Below, one piece after another: positions 1 to 6,385 of a DNA stretch of 11,521 nt (within the stretch, counting starts at the first letter, position 1; the number at the start of each line of letters is the position of its first letter). The stretch lies in the NCBI GenBank assembly GCA_903919215.1, contig CAIXHI010000059.1, positions 1 through 11,521 of the forward strand. Reading direction: 5' to 3'. Position numbers and translations under genes: made by a program. The stretch is from an uncultured Acidimicrobiaceae bacterium. GTDB lineage: Bacteria; Actinomycetota; Acidimicrobiia; Acidimicrobiales; Ilumatobacteraceae. Under the pieces are notes generated by a model that had not been told where the DNA came from, did not search any database, and saw only the letters and a program-made list of their open reading frames with translations.

Positions 1-526
1 ACGGCCACATACCCGAGTGGGTGTCGGTGCGTTCGAGCGCCACGAACAGCGACCCGAAACACGCACCGACGAATACCGACAGCACCACGATGCGCCGCGG
101 GGTGTTGTGTTGGTGCGTGCCGAGCGCGCCGCTCACCAGAGCGACAGCGGACACAGCGACCACGATGCCCACGATGGCAAACACACCCGGCCGTTCACCG
201 GACGCCACCCCCACTGCGACGGGCACTGCCGCCCCGACGACTGCGCTCACCGGGGCAACCACAGAGACGTCGCCGTGCGCAAACCCGTGATACAAGCCGA
301 CGACGCCCAACGACCCGACGATGCCGCCACCAGCTGCCCACCACCAAGTTGCTGCACCCGGCACCGACGTCCCGGCCACGAGCACCACTGCGCTGACCAT
401 CACGAGGCTGACGGTCTGACCGAGCGCGGCAACCACAAGGCTCTTCTGCACGCGGCTGGCGCGTCCGCCCAACCAATCGCCGACGCCGTACACCGCTGCG
501 GAGAGGAGCGCCATCAGGATCGACAT
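1..526 (-). CDS. DMT/EamA-type membrane transporter, C-terminal part outside the window
   Basis: The reverse strand reads an open frame of 175 codons from an ATG at 526 to the left edge, beginning MSILMALLSAAVYGVGDW. It is almost entirely hydrophobic. There are about five to six candidate membrane helices, and a Tyr-His-Gly-Phe-Ala-His-Gly-Asp loop is followed by a Val-Ala-Pro helix and a Ser-Gly-Glu turn. This is the usual pattern of the first EamA repeat of drug/metabolite transporters, which are inner-membrane proteins of about 280-300 residues with ten helices. About half the protein is therefore missing. A second in-frame ATG lies four codons downstream (514), and neither start has a good ribosome site. 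The substrate cannot be predicted. The gene is divergent from the PAS-GGDEF-EAL gene across 139 bp. The family call rests on the hydrophobic pattern and recalled family features, not a search. Confidence 0.75.
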   Translation of the reverse strand, partial: MSILMALLSAAVYGVGDWLGGRASRVQKSLVVAALGQTVSLVMVSAVVLVAGTSVPGAATWWWAAGGGIVGSLGVVGLYHGFAHGDVSVVAPVSAVVGAAVPVAVGVASGERPGVFAIVGIVVAVSAVALVSGALGTHQHNTPRRIVVLSVFVGACFGSLFVALERTDTHSGMWP

Positions 527-665
527 GGACTAGATAGGCTAGGCCGCCGAGGGTTTGTGTGATTCTCAGCAGCCCGGGGTTGGACGACCACGAGGTGAGA
601 CTGAGAGCCTGGTCGGCTGTGTGCCGACGGGCGTAGGCGCATCCACCCCTGAGGGTCGGTGAGAC

Positions 666-2768
666 GTGAACACACGCAACAGTTGGATCGGACGCCGGGC
701 GGCACCCTCTGCCACCGCTCTCGAAACTGCTGCGTCGATCATCCAGAACTTCAACGATGCCGTCGTCGTCTCCGACGAGAAGTCGCGCATCCTTGCGATC
801 AATCCGCAAGCCAAGCGGTTGTTCGGCATCGTCGGCGAACCACCCGAGCGACTCGATGCGCTCGTACCGACCAACCTCCGCGTTGAGCACCATCGGCATG
901 TCGCCGATTTCGCCTCAGGAGGTGCCGACACGCTCGACCTCAGTGCCACCCGCGACGTGTTCGGTCGCAAGGCCGACGGGACACTGTTCCCGGCGCTCGT
1001 CAGCATCTCGCGCTGGAAGGCGCCAGATGGTTCCGTTCAGTTCGTCTCGGTCGTTCGCGAGGATCATCGGCGCCGTATCGACGCTGCGTCCAAGGAGTGG
1101 ACACGGCTCCTGCTGACCGGACTGTTGGCCACCAGCAGCACCGAGATCCTGGTCGTGGACGAACGACTTGCGGTGGTCGCTGCGGGTGATTCGTTCCGAC
1201 GGCGCTTCCTCAACGGCGACGACCCCACCGGTATGCGACTGCCCGAGATGATGGCCATGTACCCAACCGCGCCGAACTTCGATGTCCTGTTCGCCGCCGT
1301 GCAAGCCGTCGCCGGCAACACCGAGGTACGTGTCACCGCTGGCACAGGCTGGGGTCAGGACGACCACTGGTTCGAGGTCGTCGCCTCGCCACTGCAACCC
1401 GGCTCGGGAGTGTTGCTGGAGGCCACCGATGTCACCGAACTGGTGCTGGCCGCACGCTCGAATATCGACGGTCTCGCACGCGACACCACCACCGACATGT
1501 TGTCGCGATCGGGCATCATCGACTGGATCGAGTGTGAAATCGCCGAGCGCCCTCAACGCGAGTTGTGCGTCACCATGTTGCAGATCGATCAGTTCGACGT
1601 CATCGACGAGACACTCGGCCCCCGCGCCGCCGACGATCTGCTTGCACAGGTTGCCGTACACCTGAGATCGCACCTCCCGCAGTTCGCTGCAGCGGCGCGC
1701 ACCGATCGGTCGACGTTCTGTATCGCCTATCCGTGTGCCACCTCCGAGGAGGCTGACGAACGATCGTCCGGGTTCCGCGACGCAGTTCGACAGCCGGTCA
1801 CCACCGGTGGCCGCACACTGCGTCTCACTGCGTCGGTCGGCGCAACGTTCGGCCACGACCACAAGGACGCCTCGCGTTCACTACGCGAAGCCGAAGCAGC
1901 GATGCTCGAGGCTCACCGTCGCGGCGGTAACCGCTACGCGCCGTTCGCCGGCGACGAGTTGGACGCTGCTGACGGAGTTCTGCGCAAGTGGAACGCGCTC
2001 AGCGAGGCTCTGCAGTTCCGCCAGATGGAAGTCTGGTTCCAGCCGATCGTTCGCCTTGCGAACGGCCGCCCATTCGCCGCCGAGGCACTGAGCCGATGGC
2101 ACCACCCTCAGTTCGGCGAGATCTCCCCCGTCGAGTTCATCCCGATCGCCGAATGGGGAGCCGAGATCACTCGCCTCGGCGCGTTTGTGCAGGACCGTGC
2201 GGCCGAGGTGGCCATGGCCGTACGCGGCAATCGCGGCGCCCGGGTCAGCGATCTGCAGATGTCCATCAACGTGTCGCGCCATGAACTGGCGGTCCACAGT
2301 TTCGCGAGCAACTTCCTGTCCCGGGCAAGTGCCAACTCGGTGCGCCCCGACTGGTTCGCCCTGGAAGTCGGCGAGGACGCGCTCTCGGACGACGATCCGG
2401 TCAGCATCTCCAACCTGCAGCAACTGGCCACCGCGGGTGTATGCATCACTGTCAGCGACTTCGGTTCCGGAGCATCGTCTGTCGAGCGTCTGCTGGAGAT
2501 TCCCGTCACCAGAGTGAAGATCGCCCGTCGCCTCATTGCCGCCATGCTCACCGACCCGCTGTCGGCCCGAGTCGTTGCCACCGCCATCGCGATGGTGCAT
2601 GAGCTGGGCATCGATGTGGTGGCCGAAGGTGTCGAGACCGCCGATCAGGTCAACGAGCTCATCCGCCTCGGCTGCCGTTCTGCGCAGGGCTACTACTTCG
2701 CCCCCGCAGTCCCGGCCACGGAGCTTGCCGACGTGTTACGCGACCTCGGCTCGCTCACCAGTCCGTGA
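666..2768 (+). CDS. PAS-PAS-GGDEF-EAL protein with degenerate catalytic sites
   Basis: A 700-residue protein starts at GTG 666. An in-frame TGA at 660-662 rules out a longer N-terminus, and a weak GGTGAG lies just upstream. Domains in order: PAS about 22-132, a second PAS-like domain about 155-260, GGDEF fold about 275-430, EAL domain about 440-697. No membrane helix is visible, so it is probably a cytoplasmic sensor. The place of the GG(D/E)EF signature reads R-T-D-R-S-T-F (345-351), so diguanylate cyclase activity is very unlikely. In the EAL domain E473-A-L, N535, E567, K618, E654 and Q674 are kept. The usual DDFG(T/A)G is Ser597-Asp598-Phe-Gly-Ser-Gly, losing the first metal-binding Asp, and the Asp after Lys618 is Ala. 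By analogy with known EAL enzymes this should weaken or abolish c-di-GMP hydrolysis. It may bind c-di-GMP or act through protein contacts, but a residual phosphodiesterase cannot be excluded. Confidence 0.9.
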   Translation: MNTRNSWIGRRAAPSATALETAASIIQNFNDAVVVSDEKSRILAINPQAKRLFGIVGEPPERLDALVPTNLRVEHHRHVADFASGGADTLDLSATRDVFGRKADGTLFPALVSISRWKAPDGSVQFVSVVREDHRRRIDAASKEWTRLLLTGLLATSSTEILVVDERLAVVAAGDSFRRRFLNGDDPTGMRLPEMMAMYPTAPNFDVLFAAVQAVAGNTEVRVTAGTGWGQDDHWFEVVASPLQPGSGVLLEATDVTELVLAARSNIDGLARDTTTDMLSRSGIIDWIECEIAERPQRELCVTMLQIDQFDVIDETLGPRAADDLLAQVAVHLRSHLPQFAAAARTDRSTFCIAYPCATSEEADERSSGFRDAVRQPVTTGGRTLRLTASVGATFGHDHKDASRSLREAEAAMLEAHRRGGNRYAPFAGDELDAADGVLRKWNALSEALQFRQMEVWFQPIVRLANGRPFAAEALSRWHHPQFGEISPVEFIPIAEWGAEITRLGAFVQDRAAEVAMAVRGNRGARVSDLQMSINVSRHELAVHSFASNFLSRASANSVRPDWFALEVGEDALSDDDPVSISNLQQLATAGVCITVSDFGSGASSVERLLEIPVTRVKIARRLIAAMLTDPLSARVVATAIAMVHELGIDVVAEGVETADQVNELIRLGCRSAQGYYFAPAVPATELADVLRDLGSLTSP

Positions 2769-4293
2769 CCCGGTAGTCCTTCAAGAACTGACCCCACACG
2801 TGGGTGCCGGTGTTGTGCCCGGCGATGATCGGGTCGACAATGCGAGCAGCCCCGTCGACGATGTCGAGCGGCGGGTGGAAGTGGTGCTGCGCGGTCTTGC
2901 GTTCGGCGATGTGCACCGGGTCTTCATCGCTCACCCAGCCTGTGTCGACGCTGTTCATGTGGATGCCGTCAGCGTGATAATCGGCGGCCGAAGTGCGCGT
3001 CATCATGTTGAGCGCAGCCTTGGCCATGTTCGTGTGTGGATGACGTGTGGTCTTGAACCGCCGGTAGAACTGCCCCTCCACGGCCGACACGTTGACAATG
3101 TGCTTGTCGCTCTCGGGCGTACGCATCATCAGCGGCTTGAGGCGAGCATTGAGTACGAACGGTGCGACGGCGTTGACCAACTGGGTCTCCAGCAGCTCCA
3201 CGGACGACACTTCGGCGAGCGTCAGCCTCCACGAGTTGCGATCACGAAGGTCGATCTGCTGCAGGTCTTGGTCGAGCCGACCTTCCGGGAACAGGTCGCC
3301 GCGGCCGACGTGGTCGTCCGGTAGCAGCTGCGCCTGCGACAACTCGGCCGAGCGGGTGACCCCGACCGGCAGCACAGTGGCCGCGTCGGCACCCTCAGCC
3401 CTCCCAGAGCTCAGCATGTCGTAGCCACGCAACCCCTCGTAGGCACCGACCAACCGGGCGGCCGCGGGTGGCAGCGCCGCCAGCGGCCCTGATTCGGTGG
3501 CCATCATGTGCAGGTAGAAGTCGGGCGGGCGCCGAACTGTTTGGCAGGCGTTGTTGATGATGAAGTCGAGGCGGTCGCGGGTCTCGATCAGGTGCTGACA
3601 GAACGCCTCGACACTCGGCGTATGGCGCAGGTCGAGGCCGAAGATCTCCAGACGGTGACCCCAGTCGGCGAAATCGACTTCCTGGGCATAGCGCTGCGCC
3701 GAATCTCGCGGGAAGCGGGTGGTGACGATCAGCTGCGCACCAGCGCGGAGGAGTTTGATACCCGCCTGGTAGCCGATCTTCACCCGCCCACCGGTCAGCA
3801 GCGCGACCCGGCCACTGAGGTCGGCGGTCTCGGACCGTTTGGCGAAGTTGAAGTCGCCGCACGCCTGGCACATCTGATCGTAGAACGGATGGATGAGCGT
3901 GAACTTCTGCTTGCAGATGTAGCAATGCAGTTCTTGCACCGACTCGCGGCCCTCGGCGGTCGACCCGTCCCCATCATCGATTTCGTCGGCCCCGATCTCG
4001 CGTGGGGCGAACACATTGGGCGTGGTGAACACCGCCTTGGCCCGCAGACTGCGGATACCGGTCTCGTTCAGCACACCTTGATCGCGTTGCGCTTTCGTCT
4101 GCTTGGCCTGCCGCCGCTCGGCCTTGATCTGCCGACGGCGCTCCTCCACATCGGGTTCGTACACGTCGCCGGCAGCGTTCAGCAGTCGCGTCCGCTCAGC
4201 GAGCGACAGGTCCTGCAGCAGCGAACGATCGGCGACGATCAACTCGAGCAACTCGGTGGCAGCACGCAACCGCTCGGAAAGTTCATCGGACAC
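2755..4293 (-). CDS. SDR-fold oxidoreductase with N-terminal zinc-ribbon-like segment
   Basis: From GTG 4293 the protein has 512 residues; an alternative TTG at 4317 adds eight (520). Residue numbers below use the longer form. The first 130 residues are helical and charged, with a Lys/Arg-rich stretch at 60-80. Next comes C132-x2-C135-x14-C150-x2-C153, a four-cysteine set typical of zinc ribbons. The Rossmann part starts near 169 with T-G-G-R-V-K-I-G (175-182), in place of TGxxxGIG, and includes N-N-A-C at 255-258. Helix Asn382 and Ser411 of the SDR tetrad are present, and Lys433 is present, but the position four before it is Thr429 instead of Tyr. An extra segment of about 60-80 residues lies between 290 and 370. 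Usual SDRs are about 250 residues. NAD(P) binding is likely; the reaction is unknown. Its last codons overlap the convergent EAL gene by 14 bp. Neither start has a clear Shine-Dalgarno; a TACCCT box just upstream of 4293 favours the shorter form. Confidence 0.8.
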   Translation of the reverse strand: MSDELSERLRAATELLELIVADRSLLQDLSLAERTRLLNAAGDVYEPDVEERRRQIKAERRQAKQTKAQRDQGVLNETGIRSLRAKAVFTTPNVFAPREIGADEIDDGDGSTAEGRESVQELHCYICKQKFTLIHPFYDQMCQACGDFNFAKRSETADLSGRVALLTGGRVKIGYQAGIKLLRAGAQLIVTTRFPRDSAQRYAQEVDFADWGHRLEIFGLDLRHTPSVEAFCQHLIETRDRLDFIINNACQTVRRPPDFYLHMMATESGPLAALPPAAARLVGAYEGLRGYDMLSSGRAEGADAATVLPVGVTRSAELSQAQLLPDDHVGRGDLFPEGRLDQDLQQIDLRDRNSWRLTLAEVSSVELLETQLVNAVAPFVLNARLKPLMMRTPESDKHIVNVSAVEGQFYRRFKTTRHPHTNMAKAALNMMTRTSAADYHADGIHMNSVDTGWVSDEDPVHIAERKTAQHHFHPPLDIVDGAARIVDPIIAGHNTGTHVWGQFLKDYRVTDW

Positions 4294-4463
4294 GCCGACC
4301 GAGGGTAGCGACCTCAACCACGGAAGGCGCTCGGGCCGGGCGGCGGGGGCGCCAGGTGCGCGTTCTCGGTGCCGTCAGGCCACACACTTCGCCGGTATTC
4401 GGGCGCGGAGCTGACCTTCGACACTCGTCGTCGGATCATTTGCGACGAATACTGAACTCGACA

Positions 4464-4470
4464 GGGAGGT
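4464..4470 (+). promoter_or_regulatory. strong Shine-Dalgarno that sets the start at 4476
   Basis: GGGAGGT lies five bases before ATG 4476. The open frame continues upstream for 40 codons to 4356, but that stretch has no ribosome site and reads unlike a protein, so this site fixes the start of the membrane protein. Confidence 0.8.
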
Positions 4471-4475
4471 TCATC

Positions 4476-5069
4476 ATGCTCTGGCTGCAGATCCTCGTCA
4501 TCGGTTCGACTGCCATGCTGTTCGCAGCGGCACTCGTCCTCTCGCTCAGTCGCCCTGCCACCTCAGCGGCGCCACCTACCGACCGCAGGAAGCTTCTGGC
4601 CGCGCTCGCCCTGCTTGCGGTCGGCGCCGTGTTCTGGATGGTCACCGAGGTGGACATGCCATCGACGCTCGACAATCAATCGGCGTGGCCGCTCTCGATC
4701 CTGCTCGGCCTCCTCGCTGTACTCGTCGCTGCTCGACCGCGTAGGGGCCGCCTCGTCGTTCTGGTCACCGCGGTGGCGGCACCGGTGCTGGCCATCGTCG
4801 GCATGGCGCTGATCTACACGGTCGGCTCCGGGGTGTCAGACGGTGAAGGCGCCACTGAGTCCTTCGCCACGATGGCACTTGTTGCCGTGGTGGGTACGGC
4901 GGCGGCGTACACCGCCCCGGCCATGGTGACGGCGGCCCTGCTCCGCCCGGGTGCGGCAAGCGCCACCGTCATCTCCGATGAGAGCGGTGCCACCGGAACC
5001 CGGGTTGCACCCCCGCCCCTCAGCGTCCCTGCAAGGAGCGCCCAGAACGGGCTGAACTCAACGCGCTAG
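4476..5069 (+). CDS. small integral membrane protein, function unknown
   Basis: A 197-residue protein begins MLWLQILVIGSTAMLF behind a near-perfect ribosome site. Five hydrophobic segments are visible at about 3-25, 39-57, 70-86, 92-115 and 128-156. Basic clusters follow at R36-R38 and R87-R92, which would place those loops inside the cell. The last 40 residues are polar and rich in Ser, Ala and Pro, probably a cytoplasmic tail. A short acidic loop (about 118-128) lies between helices four and five. I recognise no family, catalytic motif or transporter signature. It stands alone: the zinc-ribbon SDR upstream is divergent, separated by about 180 bp, and the region downstream is rearranged. The 158 bases before it show no convincing promoter. 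The real coding status is well supported by codon use and the ribosome site; the function is open. Confidence 0.75.
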   Translation: MLWLQILVIGSTAMLFAAALVLSLSRPATSAAPPTDRRKLLAALALLAVGAVFWMVTEVDMPSTLDNQSAWPLSILLGLLAVLVAARPRRGRLVVLVTAVAAPVLAIVGMALIYTVGSGVSDGEGATESFATMALVAVVGTAAAYTAPAMVTAALLRPGAASATVISDESGATGTRVAPPPLSVPARSAQNGLNSTR

Positions 5070-5097
5070 CCAGCCCAACGCAGATCTGCCGGCCTGG

Positions 5098-5115
5098 GCG
5101 GTTCAGCTGAACCGC
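5098..5115. repeat. 18-bp perfect palindrome, possible terminator or operator
   Basis: GCGGTTCAGCTGAACCGC reads the same on both strands. It lies 29 bp past the stop of the small membrane protein and 13 bp before the truncated mntA repeat. As RNA it would form a seven-pair stem with an AGCT loop, but no T-run follows on either strand, so a classical terminator is not shown. A shorter palindrome, GCAGATCTGC, sits at 5080-5089, and TGGGCGG occurs on both flanks (5095-5101 and 5117-5123). Confidence 0.5.
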
Positions 5116-5127
5116 TTGGGCGGGTGC

Positions 5128-5202
5128 CGCCCCACGAGCGCGGGCAAGTCGCAGGATCTCGCTGCGCTGCGAACGCAGGTCGGCAAGCACGGGAACGGCC
5201 AT
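5128..5202 (-). pseudogene. truncated duplicate of the mntA 5' end
   Basis: Reading the reverse strand from ATG at 5202, the first 25 residues equal those of the intact MntA at 5772-6068, starting MAVPVLADLR. After codon 25 the sequence turns into unrelated residues (APAQAVQLN...), and the frame runs on to a stop at 5020 inside the tail of the membrane protein gene. The nucleotidyltransferase signature GS-x10-DxD, which begins at residue 32 of the intact protein, is absent, so no enzyme activity is possible. The six bases before the ATG are shared with the intact copy but the -10 box is not. I read it as a leftover of a duplication or of an earlier copy of the operon; the 18-bp palindrome lies close to the break point. 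Confidence 0.85.
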
Positions 5203-5208
5203 GGGCAG
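5128..5208 (+). repeat. 81-bp direct repeat, copy 1 (in the mntA remnant)
   Basis: These 81 bases are identical, base for base, to 5994-6074 and in the same orientation, at an offset of 866 bp. The match stops abruptly on both sides. It covers the first 25 codons of mntA plus six bases ahead of the ATG. Perfect identity suggests a recent duplication or gene conversion. Confidence 0.95.
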
Positions 5209-5224
5209 GGCTGCGCGGCAGGCT

Positions 5225-5442
5225 GTGGCGACGCTGAACTTGGACCCCTTCCTCGCGCTTGTTGCTGGGCAATCACAAGCGTGGGTCGAAGCGGGTGCAA
5301 GTTGGAACGTGGAGCGATCGCCTGACCACGGCCGAAACAAGCACAGCGCTTGGGTGACGATCGAATATCTCGATCGAGTGGGAGTTCTGATCCTGTGGGA
5401 CTCTGGCGAGGGCGAGGGCGAGTTGAGGCTGGCGAATCAGCC
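5225..5442 (+). pseudogene. 3'-truncated remnant resembling a TriTu-type immunity protein
   Basis: The forward frame from GTG 5225 reads like a real protein for about 72 codons: a Trp-containing first helix (...QAWVEAG), an Asn-Lys turn with AWVTIEYLDRVG, then ILWDSGEGEGELRLAN. The order W, G, N-K, aliphatic strand, G, W-x-S-G-E and an alternating acidic/aliphatic strand reminds me of TriTu-family immunity proteins, which protect cells against polymorphic toxins. That assignment comes from memory, without a search. At about 5440 the frame enters the 3' end of hepT in antisense and runs on to 5512, so the native C-terminus is lost. GGCGAG occurs three times in tandem at 5405-5422, duplicating Gly-Glu inside the conserved strand. 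No ribosome site is evident. Probably a relic; no matching toxin gene is in the window. Confidence 0.45.
5405..5422 (+). repeat. three tandem GGCGAG units
   Basis: GGCGAG is repeated three times without interruption inside the immunity-like frame, giving Gly-Glu-Gly-Glu-Gly-Glu. The repeat keeps the frame and looks like replication slippage. Confidence 0.8.
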
Positions 5443-5775
5443 GTCGTCCAGGGCATCAACAATGACCTGGAGGTGCGACCTGAGCGCCGGGACATCGCGG
5501 TCGATCACCTGACCGATGATGTCCTGGTCGATGTGGAAGTAGGCGTGGGCAAGGATCACCCGGGTGCCGATGATGTCGCGCCACGGGATGTTTGGATGCG
5601 CCGACTTCGTCTCCTCCGAGACATGCGATGCGGCTTCGCCGAGCACCTCGATCCACCGCTGGGCCGCTGCCTGCACAACCGGATCGCTGGCCAATGTCGC
5701 CCTGTCCGACGCGTAGCGGATCAGCAGGTCGCACATCTCGATCATGTCGAGGAGGCGGTCTCGGTCGCCCCTCAC
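5437..5775 (-). CDS. hepT: HepT-type HEPN toxin (ribonuclease) of an MntA-HepT module
   Basis: A 112-residue, all-helical protein with the HEPN ribonuclease motif R72-x4-H77-x-Y79 (RVILAHAY), followed by HIDQDII. This is the RX4HXY signature of HepT. In the characterised Shewanella pair, HepT cleaves RNA and is silenced when its MntA partner adds AMP units to the motif Tyr, here Y79. A central IEVLGEAASHVSEE segment also fits the family, and the length is normal. The GTG start at 5775 overlaps the mntA stop by 4 bp (GTGA), so translation is coupled and toxin follows antitoxin. Just past the stop (5437-5439) a weak GGCTG/CAGCC hairpin is visible without a T-run. The 3' end abuts the truncated immunity frame. 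The function is a confident family assignment; toxicity is inferred. Confidence 0.9.
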   Translation of the reverse strand: MRGDRDRLLDMIEMCDLLIRYASDRATLASDPVVQAAAQRWIEVLGEAASHVSEETKSAHPNIPWRDIIGTRVILAHAYFHIDQDIIGQVIDRDVPALRSHLQVIVDALDDG

Positions 5776-6068
5776 AGCTCGATGGCGTCAGCCAGCACGC
5801 GTTCCGCGACCCGCGGGCGCAGGCCCGCCTCGGTAACGACATCGACGTCGCGGCCGAGCAGATCGCGTAGGTCCATCAGCAGTCCGCCGAGATCGAACAA
5901 ACCACGGTCGGGTTCCAGATCGACCAAGAAGTCGATGTCGCTCGACCCGTCGGCATCGCCCCTCGCGACGGAACCAAAGACCCGAACGTGCGACGCCCCA
6001 CGAGCGCGGGCAAGTCGCAGGATCTCGCTGCGCTGCGAACGCAGGTCGGCAAGCACGGGAACGGCCAT
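5772..6068 (-). CDS. mntA: MntA-type minimal nucleotidyltransferase antitoxin
   Basis: A 98-residue protein with the minimal nucleotidyltransferase signature G32-S33-x10-D44-I-D46 (FGSVARG...SDIDFLVD) and a third acidic residue at D76 in RDVDVVT. All three metal-binding carboxylates are therefore present. MntA antitoxins use ATP to transfer AMP to the active-site Tyr of HepT, and the partner is encoded directly downstream with a 4-bp overlap. ATG 6068 is chosen because a TACTCT -10 box lies at exactly -12 to -7 from it and no Shine-Dalgarno is present, so a leaderless transcript is likely. The tRNA-Val gene ends 31 bp upstream in the same direction, so read-through from the tRNA promoter may also feed the operon. 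Codons 1-25 are part of the 81-bp perfect repeat. Confidence 0.9.
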   Translation of the reverse strand: MAVPVLADLRSQRSEILRLARARGASHVRVFGSVARGDADGSSDIDFLVDLEPDRGLFDLGGLLMDLRDLLGRDVDVVTEAGLRPRVAERVLADAIEL

Positions 6069-6074
6069 GGGCAG
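5994..6074 (+). repeat. 81-bp direct repeat, copy 2 (5' end of intact mntA)
   Basis: Identical to 5128-5208. It ends six bases upstream of the mntA ATG, just short of the TACTCT box at 6075-6080, so the promoter element is not duplicated. Confidence 0.95.
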
Positions 6075-6080
6075 AGAGTA
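6075..6080 (-). promoter_or_regulatory. -10 box for a leaderless mntA-hepT transcript
   Basis: TACTCT on the reverse strand occupies positions -12 to -7 if transcription starts at the A of the mntA ATG (6068). This is the geometry of leaderless genes in actinobacteria (TANNNT). No good -35 is seen at the right distance; that space begins inside the tRNA 3' end. Confidence 0.55.
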
Positions 6081-6099
6081 CCCCGCCGAGGAACAAGAG

Positions 6100-6173
6100 T
6101 GGGCGTGACGGGACTCGAACCCGGGACCTCCACCGTGTCATGGTGGCGCTCTAACCAACTGAGCTACACGCCC
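6100..6173 (-). tRNA. tRNA-Val (anticodon GAC)
   Basis: The reverse strand folds as a full cloverleaf of 74 bases. The acceptor GGGCGTG pairs perfectly with CACGCCC, and the D arm is GCTCAGTTGGTTAGAGC. The anticodon stem is CCACC/GGTGG with loop ATGACAC, so the anticodon is GAC at 6139-6137. The variable loop is AGGTC and the T arm is CCGGG-TTCGAGT-CCCGT. The discriminator is A (6100), as expected for valine. CCA is not encoded. The outermost T-stem pair (49-65) is C opposite U, the only mismatch. It reads GUC codons, which are frequent here. A strong promoter lies upstream (6188-6216), and the mntA-hepT operon follows on the same strand without a visible terminator. Confidence 0.93.
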
Positions 6174-6187
6174 TCTTGGGCCAGAGC

Positions 6188-6216
6188 ACGCTACCCCAGC
6201 GGCACCGTAGTGCCAA
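6188..6216 (-). promoter_or_regulatory. promoter of the tRNA-Val gene
   Basis: On the reverse strand TTGGCA (6216-6211), a 17-base spacer and TAGCGT (6193-6188) form a near-consensus housekeeping promoter. Transcription would start about 6181, roughly eight bases before the mature tRNA 5' end. Its position inside the upstream extension of the PAS-protein frame argues against a TTG start of that gene at 6176. Confidence 0.75.
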
Positions 6217-6385
6217 CGTTCGAGTTCGCAGTCGCGCAAGTTCGCGGACAGCGACCCGACAGGACACATGCCACACAGATCCGGACGTACACCGGTATGT
6301 TCTGACAATCGAAGATTCTCCGTTCGCCGAAGGAACCCGACAGGCCAACCTCGAGCACCCGTCGGTATTCCGCGCCTTCGAAGAC

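Noticed and set aside
195..899. 234-codon open frame on the minus strand over the transporter and the start of the PAS-GGDEF-EAL gene
   Set aside because: It lies antisense or out of frame to two better frames, is rich in Arg and Gly with no domain, and is a normal by-product of GC-rich coding DNA.
915..1862. 315-codon minus-strand open frame inside the PAS-GGDEF-EAL gene
   Set aside because: The opposite strand has recognisable PAS and GGDEF domains; this frame has no motif and only mirrors their codon bias.
5070..6173. Integrative element using the tRNA-Val 3' end as attachment site
   Set aside because: No integrase is present, and no copy of the tRNA 3' end is seen at the other side of the region.
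5988..6305. Forward open frame containing VTGLEPGTSTVSWWRS across the tRNA
   Set aside because: This is the well-known spurious translation of a tRNA gene in antisense.
6176..6385. Longer PAS protein starting at TTG 6176
   Set aside because: The stretch includes the tRNA promoter, has no ribosome site and non-coding-like codons up to about 6300.
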